Origin: JBOHRE01 sp050732635
GTDB lineage: Bacteria; Gemmatimonadota; Gemmatimonadetes; Longimicrobiales; RSA9
Assembly: GCA_050732635.1 (NCBI GenBank)
Contig: JBOHRE010000034.1
Span: forward strand, 1-30,573
Direction of reading: 5' to 3'
DNA: 30,573 bases
A program made the position numbers and the translations under genes. Numbering within the stretch: position 1 is the stretch's first letter; every line of letters starts with the position of its first letter. This document shows, piece after piece, positions 23,368 to 29,969 of the stretch. The notes beneath the pieces are model-generated. The model did no database searches. It worked only from the letters and a program-made list of their open reading frames with translations, and was not told the DNA's origin.

Positions 23368-24078
23368 ATGACGGAATCGCGTTGGCAGGCTGTGCTCTTC
23401 GATCTGGATGGCACACTGGCCGACACCGTGCCGCTGATTCTGGCGTGCTATCGGCACACGATGACGGCACACCTTGGCGCGGCGCCGCCGGATTCGGCAT
23501 GGCTGCGCGGACTGGGCATGCCGCTGTCGATCCAGCTGCTGAGCTTCGCGCGGGACGAGGCGGAGGCGGCGCGCATGGTGGAGACCTACGTCGCATATCA
23601 GCGAACGGCGCACGACGCGCTGGCGCGCGAGTTCGCCGGTGCCTGTGACGCGGTTGCGGAGCTACGGCGGCGCGGTATCCGGCTGGGCGTGGTGACGAGC
23701 AAGCGCCGCGACATCGCACAGCGCACGATCGCCTGCTGCGGCCTGACGCTCGACGCGTTCGATGTCGCGATCTATGCCGATGACGTGGAGCTCGGCAAGC
23801 CGGATCCCGAGCCGGTCCTGCTCGCGCTCGAACGGCTGGATCGGCTGAGCCCGGCAAGCGTGCTGATGGTCGGCGACTCGCCGCACGACATCGAGGCCGG
23901 ACGCGCTGCGGGCGTGCGGACGGCTGCGGTTCTGTGGGGGCCGTTCGAGCGGGCGGTGCTCGAGGCGGCGCGGCCAGATTACGTGGTGGGCTCGTGGGCG
24001 GAGCTGCTCGAGCTGTGCGGCGCAGGAGGGGAAAGTGAAAGTGGGAGTGTAAGGGATGAGAGCAAGAGTAAGGGCTGA
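23368..24078 (+). CDS. HAD-family phosphatase (Gph/PpaX-like)
   Basis: The 236-residue protein has the four HAD motifs: I, DLDGTLADT at about residues 12-20 with nucleophile Asp; II, VTSK near 108-111; III, the Lys in ELGKPDPEP; IV, VGDSPHD near 170. A helical cap (about 22-90) lies between I and II. This layout fits phosphoglycolate phosphatase (Gph) or pyrophosphatase PpaX; the substrate cannot be told from sequence. The final 17 or so residues (Gly/Glu/Ser/Lys-rich) are encoded by the start of the GTGTAA repeat tract and look like a tail acquired from it. No clear Shine-Dalgarno precedes the ATG. It converges with the HD-domain gene downstream. Confidence 0.9.
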   Translation: MTESRWQAVLFDLDGTLADTVPLILACYRHTMTAHLGAAPPDSAWLRGLGMPLSIQLLSFARDEAEAARMVETYVAYQRTAHDALAREFAGACDAVAELRRRGIRLGVVTSKRRDIAQRTIACCGLTLDAFDVAIYADDVELGKPDPEPVLLALERLDRLSPASVLMVGDSPHDIEAGRAAGVRTAAVLWGPFERAVLEAARPDYVVGSWAELLELCGAGGESESGSVRDESKSKG

Positions 24079-24140
24079 GTGTGAGTGTAAGGGGGAAGTA
24101 GTGTAAAGTGTAAGTGTAAGTGTAAGGGGAAGTGTAGTTG
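24024..24140. repeat. G/A/T-only tract with GTGTAA hexamer repeats
   Basis: In these 117 bases the plus strand has only two C residues (24063 and 24075), in a window that is about two thirds G+C. GTGTAA occurs at 24047, 24085, 24101, 24108, 24114 and 24120, the last three directly in tandem, followed by a variant GTGTAG at 24132. It lies between two convergent genes, covers the 3' end of the HAD gene, and stops at the HD-gene stop codon. Transcribed from the minus strand it is C-rich and nearly G-free, like a Rho utilisation site. No hairpin terminator is visible here for either gene. Confidence 0.85.
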
Positions 24141-24989
24141 CTACAACCGGAATTCCTGCAGGAGCCGCTTCTCGGACTCGCCCTCGATCAGGGCTTCGAC
24201 CTGCACGTAGGGCTCGAGACCGCTACCGGAGAGTTTTTCGCGGAACAGCTGATCGAGCTGAAAGACGCCTGCGCTGTTGCTCATCTCGATGATGATGCGG
24301 ATCGGCTTCGTGTCCCCGGCCTCGATGCGCAGGTTCTCGATCGCGGCTGCGGAGACCGAGTGAATGCTGACCGATCCGCTCTGCACGTTGATGCGGGATC
24401 GGCCCTTGGCCATGTCGAGCGCATCGGCGATGCGCACGATGCCGGCTTCCAGGGTGAGCGGCCGCCCGCCCGCACGGTGCGCGATGATCGCGTGCAGCGT
24501 CTCGGCCCGTAGCACCACGGCTTCACGCGGCTCATAGAGGCCGTCGAGCAGCTCGCGGATCTTCTGGTGCGCCAGGAACAGCGAAAAGGCCTCGTGATCG
24601 ACGCGGTGGATCGACATGCCGACGTCGTGAAGCAGCGCTGCGAGAACGACGACGATCTCCGCCTCGTCGCGGGTCATGCCGTAATTGGTGACGACCGCGG
24701 GCTCCACGCCCGCATCCTCGAGCAACCGGAACAGCTTGGCCGCGATGTTCATCACGATCTTGACGTGAACCGGTCCGTGGTCGGTCATGCCGAGCCGCTC
24801 CATGGCGTTGATGTTGGCGGCGACCCAGAGCGTGTAGAGCTCGTCGTCGGCGTTCACCCGCTCGATCAGGGTGGCCAGTTTTTCGTTGTGGCGGTCGGGA
24901 ACATTGAACTGCACGCGCGCGCTCACGCGCTCGGCGATCGTGCGGCCGCGTGCGTCAGGCGTCGTGTCCGGGATGTCGTCGAAGCTCAT
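24141..24989 (-). CDS. HD-domain metal-dependent phosphohydrolase, substrate unknown
   Basis: The 282-residue protein has an HD domain (about 65-195). Probable metal ligands are His75 (GPVHVKI), the His121-Asp122 pair (ALLHDVGMSIHR), further histidines near 128-132 and 166-171, and Asp189 (RIADALDMAKGRSR). The C-terminal region (about 205-280) is alpha/beta with no motif I recognise; IEAGDTKPIRIIIEMSNSAG suggests a small regulatory or ligand-binding domain. HD proteins hydrolyse nucleotides or other phosphates; nothing shows which one. It is transcribed divergently from the helix-hairpin-helix gene, with 90 bp between, and its stop abuts the GTGTAA repeat tract. Confidence 0.88.
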   Translation of the reverse strand: MSFDDIPDTTPDARGRTIAERVSARVQFNVPDRHNEKLATLIERVNADDELYTLWVAANINAMERLGMTDHGPVHVKIVMNIAAKLFRLLEDAGVEPAVVTNYGMTRDEAEIVVVLAALLHDVGMSIHRVDHEAFSLFLAHQKIRELLDGLYEPREAVVLRAETLHAIIAHRAGGRPLTLEAGIVRIADALDMAKGRSRINVQSGSVSIHSVSAAAIENLRIEAGDTKPIRIIIEMSNSAGVFQLDQLFREKLSGSGLEPYVQVEALIEGESEKRLLQEFRL

Positions 24990-25079
24990 GAATCGCGGGG
25001 TTCAGCACGCGGCTTGCAGTCGATGGCGCGTGCGAGGAAGCAGACTGCCGAGCTTGAACCTCGTAGGAGGGGGACGCTC

Positions 25080-25445
25080 GTGGCAACATCCTCAGAGACG
25101 CGTCGGCGGCGACGCGGTCTGGACCTGACCGCGGAGGTGCGGAACTTCGTGCGCTCGCACCCGGGCGGTTGGAATCACGGCGATTGGCTCGCGTTCGTGA
25201 GCCACCTGGAGCAGCATGGCTATGACGTCAGCGATCCGGAACGGATCGGCGTCGAGCTGGAGCGCGCGCGGCTTGCGGAGGTGCTGCAGGCCCTCGGCAT
25301 CAACGGCCTCGGCCCACAGCGGCGCCAGGCGTTGATCGAGCGGTTCGGCACACTCTGGGAGCTACGTCACGCGACGGCCGAACGCATGGCGGAGGTCCGG
25401 GGCATCAACCTCGAGCTGGCGCGCCGGATCCGGTCCGCGTTGTAG
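25080..25445 (+). CDS. small (HhH)2 protein, possible DNA/RNA-binding protein
   Basis: This 121-residue protein begins with an Arg-rich stretch (residues 8-12). A region of about 55 residues that I do not recognise (LDLTAEVRNFVRSHPGGWNH and onward) follows. The C-terminus carries two helix-hairpin-helix motifs: about 72-92 (LGINGLGPQRRQALIERFGT) and 103-121 (MAEVRGINLELARRIRSAL), resembling the UvrC C-terminal (HhH)2 domain without any nuclease part. This suggests binding to the nucleic acid backbone. I chose the GTG at 25080 because AGGAGGGGG lies 6-7 nt upstream; an in-frame ATG at 25023 would add 19 residues but has no Shine-Dalgarno. thrS follows after 94 nt with its own probable promoter. 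Confidence 0.82.
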   Translation: MATSSETRRRRRGLDLTAEVRNFVRSHPGGWNHGDWLAFVSHLEQHGYDVSDPERIGVELERARLAEVLQALGINGLGPQRRQALIERFGTLWELRHATAERMAEVRGINLELARRIRSAL

Positions 25446-25461
25446 CACGACCGCGCAGCGG

Positions 25462-25513
25462 TTGCCGCGTGGGCGCGAGCCGTCCTAAGATGCGAGGTTC
25501 GTTTTCGAGCCTC
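25462..25513 (+). promoter_or_regulatory. probable thrS promoter and leader hairpin
   Basis: TTGCCG (25462-25467) and TAAGAT (25486-25491) are 18 bp apart. Immediately after, GAGGTTCG (25494-25501) pairs with CGAGCCTC (25506-25513) around a TTTT loop, 8 bp with one T-G pair. The hairpin would lie near the 5' end of the thrS mRNA, 26 nt before the ATG. Many thrS genes are controlled through leader RNA, but no T-box or tRNA-like domain is evident here. Confidence 0.5.
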
Positions 25514-25539
25514 GAACAGCGGCCACCTGCCGCGCGACG

Positions 25540-27549
25540 ATGGTGTCCTCGAGCAACGGCGATCGCATTCACATCATGCTGCCGGATGGCAGTGTTCGTG
25601 ACTACCGGCGGGGCGCTACGGCGGCCGATGTCGCGCAGTCGATCGGCGCAGGCCTGGCGCGTGCGGCCGTCGCCGCGCGCGTCGATGGCGAGGTCGTCGA
25701 TCTGCGACGCCCGATCGAGCACGACACACGTCTGGAGATCCTGACGGCGCGCGACCCAGAGGCTCTGGCTGTACTGCGTCACTCCGCGGCGCACGTACTG
25801 GCCACCGCCGTGCGTCAAGTTCGGCCGGAGGCAAAGATCGGCTTCGGTCCGGCGATCGAGGATGGCTTCTATTACGACTTCGAGGTCGCGAGCCCATTCA
25901 CGCCGGACGAGCTCGAGCGCATCGAGTCTGCCATGGGCGACGTCGCCCGAGCGGACTACGCCTTCGAGCGCAGCGTCGTCAGCCGCGAGCAGGCGCGCGA
26001 GCTGTTCGCCGGGGATCCCTTGAAGCTCGAGCGGTTGGAGGAGCTCGGCGCTGACGACGTCATCACGGTGTATCGAAACGGGCCGTTCGTCGACCTCTGT
26101 CGTGGGCCGCATCTGCCCTCGACCGGAACGGTGCAGCACTTCAAGCTGCTGAGCACGGCGGGCGCGTACTGGCGCGGTGATTCGAGTCGACAGATGCTGC
26201 AGCGCATCTACGGCACTGCCTGGTTCGATGCGCAGCAGCTGCAGGCGTATCTGACTCGTATCGAGGAAGCCAAGCGACGCGATCACCGCAAGCTCGGGCG
26301 GGAGCTCGACCTGTTCGTGTTCCATCCGTGGGCGCCGGGTGCCGCATTCTGGACCGACCGGGGCACCGCCATCTACAACCTGCTCGGCGACTGGATGCGG
26401 GATGTGCTGTCGCGGAATGGCTACCAGCACGTCAAGACCCCGCTGCTGTTCAACAAGGGTCTGTGGGAGCAGTCCGGCCATTGGGGCAAGTACCGCGAGA
26501 ACATGTTCTTGGTGCTCGACAAGGAGAGCGGCGAGCACGACTTCTCTCTGAAGCCGATGAACTGCCCATCGCATTACCTGCTGTACAGCACGGCGAGTCA
26601 CTCGTATCGCGAGCTGCCGATCCGCTACGCCACGCAGGACGTGCTGCACCGCAACGAGATCTCGGGCGCGCTCAGTGGTTTGACGCGCGTCCGGCAGTTT
26701 CAGATCGATGATGCGCACGTGTTCCTGCGCGACGACCAGATCGTCGACGAGGTGGGGCGTATGGTCGGCCTCGTCGACTACTTCTACGGCACGTTGGGCC
26801 TGAAGTACCGCCGCAGATTCGCGACCCGCCCGGAGCAGCGGATCGGCGACGACGGGATGTGGGATCGCGCCGAGTCCGATTTGCGCAGTGCGCTGGAGAC
26901 GCTCGGCCTCGAGTACGAGCTGAAGCCGGGTGACGGCGCATTCTACGGACCGAAGATCGATTTCGATGTCGAGGACGCGATCGGGCGCAGCTGGCAGCTC
27001 GGCACGATCCAGCTCGATTATGCGGCGCCCGAGCGCTTCGATCTCGAATATGTTGGCAAGGACAACCGGCCTCACCGACCGGTAGTGATCCATCGTGCCG
27101 TGTTCGGCTCCTTCGAACGGTTCATCGCCATCCTGATCGAGCATTTCGCCGGGGCGTTCCCGCTCTGGCTGGCGCCCGAGCAGGTGCGGGTTCTGCCGAT
27201 CACCGACGACCAGGCCGGCGAGGCCGGCGGCTTCGTCGACACGCTGCGCAAGGCGGGTCTACGCGCAACGCTCGACGACCGGGCAGAGACCCTGAACTAC
27301 CGGATTCGGGAGGCCGAGACACTGAAGGTGCCCTACATGGCGGTGCTCGGGAAACGCGAGGTGGAGCAGTCAACGGTCGCGGTCCGCGCGCGGGGCGCCG
27401 GCCGCAAGCAGGAGACGCTCGGCCGCGAGGCGTTCCTGGAGCGTGTCCTCGATGAAGACCGATCCCGGGCGCTGCCCGGCGCGCCGCAGATGGGCGAGGG
27501 CGCCGCAAGCGACGAACGTCGGGTTGACACCCGGCCGACCCGCGTCTAG
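25540..27549 (+). CDS. thrS: threonyl-tRNA synthetase
   Basis: This class II synthetase charges tRNA-Thr. The 669-residue protein has all expected domains: a TGS domain (about 6-65), the editing domain with LRHSAAHVLA and LCRGPHLP carrying the HxxxH and CxxxH zinc-type motifs, and the catalytic core with KPMNCPSH, HRNEISGAL, IDDAHVFLR and VVIHRAVFGSFERF. The three catalytic zinc ligands (Cys of MNCPSH, His of DDAH, His of VIHR) are intact. A C-terminal anticodon-binding domain (about 545-640) is followed by a tail of about 30 residues that is not family-conserved. No Shine-Dalgarno precedes the ATG. The TAG stop forms the first half of the infC -10 box. Confidence 0.98.
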   Translation: MVSSSNGDRIHIMLPDGSVRDYRRGATAADVAQSIGAGLARAAVAARVDGEVVDLRRPIEHDTRLEILTARDPEALAVLRHSAAHVLATAVRQVRPEAKIGFGPAIEDGFYYDFEVASPFTPDELERIESAMGDVARADYAFERSVVSREQARELFAGDPLKLERLEELGADDVITVYRNGPFVDLCRGPHLPSTGTVQHFKLLSTAGAYWRGDSSRQMLQRIYGTAWFDAQQLQAYLTRIEEAKRRDHRKLGRELDLFVFHPWAPGAAFWTDRGTAIYNLLGDWMRDVLSRNGYQHVKTPLLFNKGLWEQSGHWGKYRENMFLVLDKESGEHDFSLKPMNCPSHYLLYSTASHSYRELPIRYATQDVLHRNEISGALSGLTRVRQFQIDDAHVFLRDDQIVDEVGRMVGLVDYFYGTLGLKYRRRFATRPEQRIGDDGMWDRAESDLRSALETLGLEYELKPGDGAFYGPKIDFDVEDAIGRSWQLGTIQLDYAAPERFDLEYVGKDNRPHRPVVIHRAVFGSFERFIAILIEHFAGAFPLWLAPEQVRVLPITDDQAGEAGGFVDTLRKAGLRATLDDRAETLNYRIREAETLKVPYMAVLGKREVEQSTVAVRARGAGRKQETLGREAFLERVLDEDRSRALPGAPQMGEGAASDERRVDTRPTRV

Positions 27550-27552
27550 ACT
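27524..27552 (+). promoter_or_regulatory. sigma70-type promoter of infC-rpmI-rplT
   Basis: A perfect TTGACA (27524-27529) and TAGACT (27547-27552) are separated by the ideal 17 bp, so transcription should begin near 27559. The thrS stop codon TAG is the first half of the -10 box. The promoter therefore sits inside the thrS 3' end and creates a leader of about 177 nt for infC. Confidence 0.83.
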
Positions 27553-27558
27553 TCGCTC

Positions 27559-27735
27559 AAACACGGAAAGTGAGGGGCGCCGCCCCTCCACCTTTCGGTC
27601 CGCGATGCGGCACCGCCGGGTCGGAATGAGCGCAGCGTGGTCGGGCCCGCAGGGCCCGGCGGCGTATGTGTTTGCTCGGACCCGTCGGCCGCACGGGTCC
27701 GAGCTTTTTTGTCCCAGCAACCGGAGTGAAGCGCC
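27559..27735 (+). promoter_or_regulatory. infC leader RNA, probable transcription attenuator
   Basis: The untranslated leader holds several strong structures: a hairpin at 27566-27596 (GAAAG/CTTTC outside, AGGGG/CCCCT inside); CGGGCCC/GGGCCCG near 27642-27658; a competing long-range pair CCGCCGGG (27613-27620) with CCCGGCGG (27655-27662); and the terminator at 27674-27704. An alternative pairing can break the terminator: CGGGTC (27617-27622) plus GAGC (27628-27631) with GACCCG (27679-27684) plus GCTC (27674-27677). Mutually exclusive terminator and antiterminator ahead of infC-rpmI-rplT resembles L20-controlled leaders of Firmicutes. Whether L20 or another ligand acts here is inference. Confidence 0.7.
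27674..27710 (+). terminator. intrinsic terminator/attenuator in the infC leader
   Basis: GCTCGGACCCGT (27674-27685) and ACGGGTCCGAGC (27693-27704) form a perfect 12-bp stem with a 7-nt loop, followed by six T (27705-27710). It lies downstream of the infC promoter and ends only 25 nt before the infC start, too close for another promoter. It must therefore be read through to express infC, unless thrS transcripts are also stopped here. Confidence 0.93.
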
Positions 27736-28251
27736 ATAGCCACGGACAAGCGCGTCCGCGTCAACCGTCAGATCCGGATCAGTCCCGTGCGGGTCATCGA
27801 CGAAGAGGGCGAACAGATGGGAATCCTGCCGATCGAGCAGGCGATCGCGTTCGCTGAGGACCGGGGGCTCGACCTCGTCGAAGTAGCGCCGAATGCGCGG
27901 CCGCCGGTGTGCCGCGTGATGGATTACGGCAAGTTCAAATACGAGGAGGCGCGGAAGGCGAGGAAGGCGCGCAAGCGGCAGCACCAGATCCAGATCAAGG
28001 AGGTGAAGTTCCGTCCGGGGATCGAGGAACACGATTTCGAGTTCAAGCTGCGACACGCGAGGCGGTTCCTCGAAGAGGGCAACAAGGTCAAGGCGACCAT
28101 GATGTTCCGCGGCCGGCAGATGGCGCACGCGGAGCTGGGAAGACAGGTTCTGGCGCGGGTTGCAACCGCGCTGGGTGACCTCGGCCGGGTCGAAGGCGAC
28201 GTATCCTTCGAGGGCCGCAACATGACCATGATCGTCGCGCCCCGGAAGTAG
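27736..28251 (+). CDS. infC: translation initiation factor IF-3, AUA start codon
   Basis: IF3 binds the 30S subunit, keeps the ribosomal subunits apart and rejects wrong start codons. The chain shows the IF3 N-domain (RVNRQIRISPVRVIDEEGEQ, then VEVAPNARPPVCRVMDYGKF), a Lys/Arg/Gln-rich linker (about 75-90) and the C-domain (IKEVKFRPGIEEHDFEFKL, GNKVKATMMFRGRQMAH). The conserved N-terminus continues upstream of the first ordinary start (GTG 27787) to an in-frame TGA at 27727. Between these there is no ATG, GTG or TTG. The ATA at 27736 lies 9 nt after GGAG (27723-27726) and gives a normal 171-residue IF3 starting M-ATDKRVRVN. Non-standard infC starts (AUU in E. coli) are known to allow IF3 autoregulation. 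An attenuator precedes it; rpmI follows after 22 nt. Confidence 0.94.
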   Translation: MATDKRVRVNRQIRISPVRVIDEEGEQMGILPIEQAIAFAEDRGLDLVEVAPNARPPVCRVMDYGKFKYEEARKARKARKRQHQIQIKEVKFRPGIEEHDFEFKLRHARRFLEEGNKVKATMMFRGRQMAHAELGRQVLARVATALGDLGRVEGDVSFEGRNMTMIVAPRK

Positions 28252-28273
28252 CTGGGGCCGAGGAGGTCGGCAC

Positions 28274-28468
28274 ATGCCGAAGATGAAGACGAACAAGAGC
28301 GCCGCGAAGCGGTTCCGCAAGACCGGCACGGGCAAGATCCGGCGCTTCCAGGCGTTCAAGAGCCACATTCTGACGAAGAAGTCACCGAAGCGGAAGCGCC
28401 AGCTGCGTGGCGGCGCCATCGTCGACAAGGCGGATGAGAAGCGCGTCAAGCGCATGTTGGGGGGGTGA
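28274..28468 (+). CDS. rpmI: 50S ribosomal protein L35
   Basis: The 64-residue basic protein matches L35 along its whole length: MPKMKTNKSAAKRFRKTGTG at the start, then RRFQAFKSHILTKKSPKRKR and DKADEKRVKRMLGG. A consensus AGGAGG lies 7 nt before the ATG. It sits in the conserved order infC-rpmI-rplT, 22 nt after infC and 3 nt before rplT, and should follow the infC leader control. Confidence 0.98.
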   Translation: MPKMKTNKSAAKRFRKTGTGKIRRFQAFKSHILTKKSPKRKRQLRGGAIVDKADEKRVKRMLGG

Positions 28469-28471
28469 TCA

Positions 28472-28828
28472 ATGCCACGTGCAACGAACGCGGTCGCTCG
28501 GCGCCGCAAGAAGAAGCGATATTTGAAGGAGGCGCGCGGCTATTGGGGCGCGCGCTCGAAGCTGTGGCGCATCGCGAAGAACGCGGTCGAGCGCGGCTGG
28601 GCCTACTCGTATCGTGATCGCAAGCAGCGCAAGCGCGATTTTCGGCGGCTCTGGATCACGCGGATCAATGCCGCGGCCCGCGAGCACGATCTGAGCTACT
28701 CGCGATTTATCAGCGGCCTCAAGCAGGCCGGCATCGAGGTGAACCGGAAGGTACTCGCCGATCTGGCAGTGCGTGATCCGGCGGCCTTCGGTGAACTGGT
28801 CGGTCAAGCGAAGGCCGAGCTCGAGTGA
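28472..28828 (+). CDS. rplT: 50S ribosomal protein L20
   Basis: L20 is a 23S rRNA-binding protein needed early in 50S assembly. The 118-residue chain shows MPRATNAVARRRKKKRYLKE, GYWGARSKLWRIAKNAVERG, YRDRKQRKRDFRRLWITRIN and YSRFISGLKQAGIEVNRKVL, all L20 hallmarks. It starts 3 nt after the rpmI stop, and a G-rich run over that stop can serve as Shine-Dalgarno. In several bacteria L20 represses its own operon by binding the leader RNA, so it is the first candidate ligand for the infC attenuator. A strong hairpin follows the stop. Confidence 0.98.
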   Translation: MPRATNAVARRRKKKRYLKEARGYWGARSKLWRIAKNAVERGWAYSYRDRKQRKRDFRRLWITRINAAAREHDLSYSRFISGLKQAGIEVNRKVLADLAVRDPAAFGELVGQAKAELE

Positions 28829-28832
28829 GTCC

Positions 28833-28866
28833 GCGGGGCCGGCGAATCGCCGGCCCCGCTGTCTTT
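28833..28866 (+). terminator. 12-bp hairpin between rplT and pheS
   Basis: GCGGGGCCGGCG (28833-28844) and CGCCGGCCCCGC (28848-28859) pair perfectly around AAT, followed by TGTCTTT. It begins 5 nt after the rplT stop. The tail is a weak U-tract, so it may be a partial terminator or an mRNA 3'-end stabiliser between the ribosomal protein genes and pheST. Confidence 0.72.
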
Positions 28867-28919
28867 CAGGAGTGGCCGAAACGGTACGGCAGCACGAAAA
28901 CGAGGCGAAGGGAGCTGCG

Positions 28920-29969
28920 GTGACGGGGAGCGGCGGCGAGGCGCTGCAGAGCCAGCTGATGCGCCTGGAGGCGGAGGCACGCGAGGTGATTGCGCGCGCC
29001 GAGAGCCGCGAGGCAGTGGAGCGCGCCAGAGTCGCGTATCTCGGACGCAAGGAAGGGCGGCTCTCCGCCGTGCTGCGCGGGCTCGGTTCGCTTGACGCGG
29101 CGGCTCGGCCGGCCGTCGGCGCGGAGGCGAATCGCGTCAAGACCGTGCTGACACAGCTATTGGATGCGCGTGCCGCGGAGCTCGCCTCGAGCGACCCTCG
29201 GCGCCGTGAGGAGACGCCGGATCTGACGATGCCGGGCCGCTCGCGCTGGCGCGGCGCTGCCCATCCGGTCGTGGCCGTCATCGATGAGATCTGCGACGCG
29301 CTCGCCCCGCTCGGCTTCACCCGGCGGCTCTGGCCCGAAGTCGAGACCGAGTGGTACAACTTCGTGGCGCTGAACACGCCCCTCGACCATCCCGCCGCCG
29401 ACGCGCACGACACGTTCTATCTGCGCGGGCCGTACCTGTTGCGCAGTCACACCTCGCCCGGCCAGATCCGAACGATGCAGCAGTTCGAGCCGCCCGTCCG
29501 CATCGTGATTCCTGGCATGTGCTACCGCCGCGATCCGTACGATGCATCACACGCGCCGGCGTTCGACCAGATCGAGGGTCTCGCGGTCGACGAGGGGATC
29601 TCGTTCGTCGATCTCAAGGCGACGCTAGCCGAGTTCGCGCGGCGCCTCTTCGGCCCGGCGAGCCGGGTCCGCTTCCGCCCATCGTACTTTCCGTTCACCG
29701 AGCCGAGCGCCGAGGTCGACGTGAGCTGTACGATCTGTGGCGGCCGCGGCTGCAGCTCGTGCAAGCAGACCGGCTGGCTGGAGATCATGGGCGCGGGAAT
29801 GGTGGATCCTGCCGTGTTCGAGCACGTGGGCTACGACCCGGAGCGGTATACCGGCTTCGCGTTCGGCATGGGACCGGCCCGCATTGCAATGCTGAAGCAC
29901 GCGATCCCCGACATCCGGCTGTTCTACGAATCGGATGTGCGGTTCCTCGAGCAGTTCGCCGACGCATGA
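28920..29969 (+). CDS. pheS: phenylalanyl-tRNA synthetase alpha subunit
   Basis: PheS is the catalytic subunit of the PheS2-PheT2 class II synthetase. From the GTG at 28920 the protein has 349 residues. It has an N-terminal coiled coil (about 8-45) leading to VAYLGRKEGRLSAVLRGLGS. The catalytic core includes RLWPEVETEWYNFVALNTPL, HPAADAHDTFYL, LLRSHTSPGQIR, HAPAFDQIEGLAVD and FRPSYFPFTEPSAEVDV. A four-cysteine cluster (CTICGGRGCSSC) precedes TGWLEI, and GFAFGMGPARIAML is motif 3. GTG 28920 follows AAGGGAG by 5 nt and gives the usual N-terminal length; an in-frame GTG at 28872 would add 16 residues. The stop overlaps the pheT start (ATGA). Confidence 0.96.
   Translation: MTGSGGEALQSQLMRLEAEAREVIARAESREAVERARVAYLGRKEGRLSAVLRGLGSLDAAARPAVGAEANRVKTVLTQLLDARAAELASSDPRRREETPDLTMPGRSRWRGAAHPVVAVIDEICDALAPLGFTRRLWPEVETEWYNFVALNTPLDHPAADAHDTFYLRGPYLLRSHTSPGQIRTMQQFEPPVRIVIPGMCYRRDPYDASHAPAFDQIEGLAVDEGISFVDLKATLAEFARRLFGPASRVRFRPSYFPFTEPSAEVDVSCTICGGRGCSSCKQTGWLEIMGAGMVDPAVFEHVGYDPERYTGFAFGMGPARIAMLKHAIPDIRLFYESDVRFLEQFADA

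Noticed and set aside
24024..24140. CRISPR array or mobile element terminal repeat
   Set aside because: The unit is a degenerate hexamer with no spacers, no nearby cas or transposase gene and no target-site duplication.
25023..25079. Earlier ATG for the helix-hairpin-helix protein
   Set aside because: It has no Shine-Dalgarno sequence, whereas GTG 25080 has AGGAGGGGG at good distance.
26640..26720. Loss of a catalytic zinc ligand in ThrRS (LSGL in place of LHGL)
   Set aside because: That His is not one of the zinc ligands; the Cys in MNCPSH, the His in DDAH and the His in VIHR are all present.
25405..27144. Long open frame antisense to thrS (579 codons, minus strand)
   Set aside because: It lies wholly over thrS, is rich in Arg/Gln/His with no domain, and is the usual by-product of GC-rich third codon positions.
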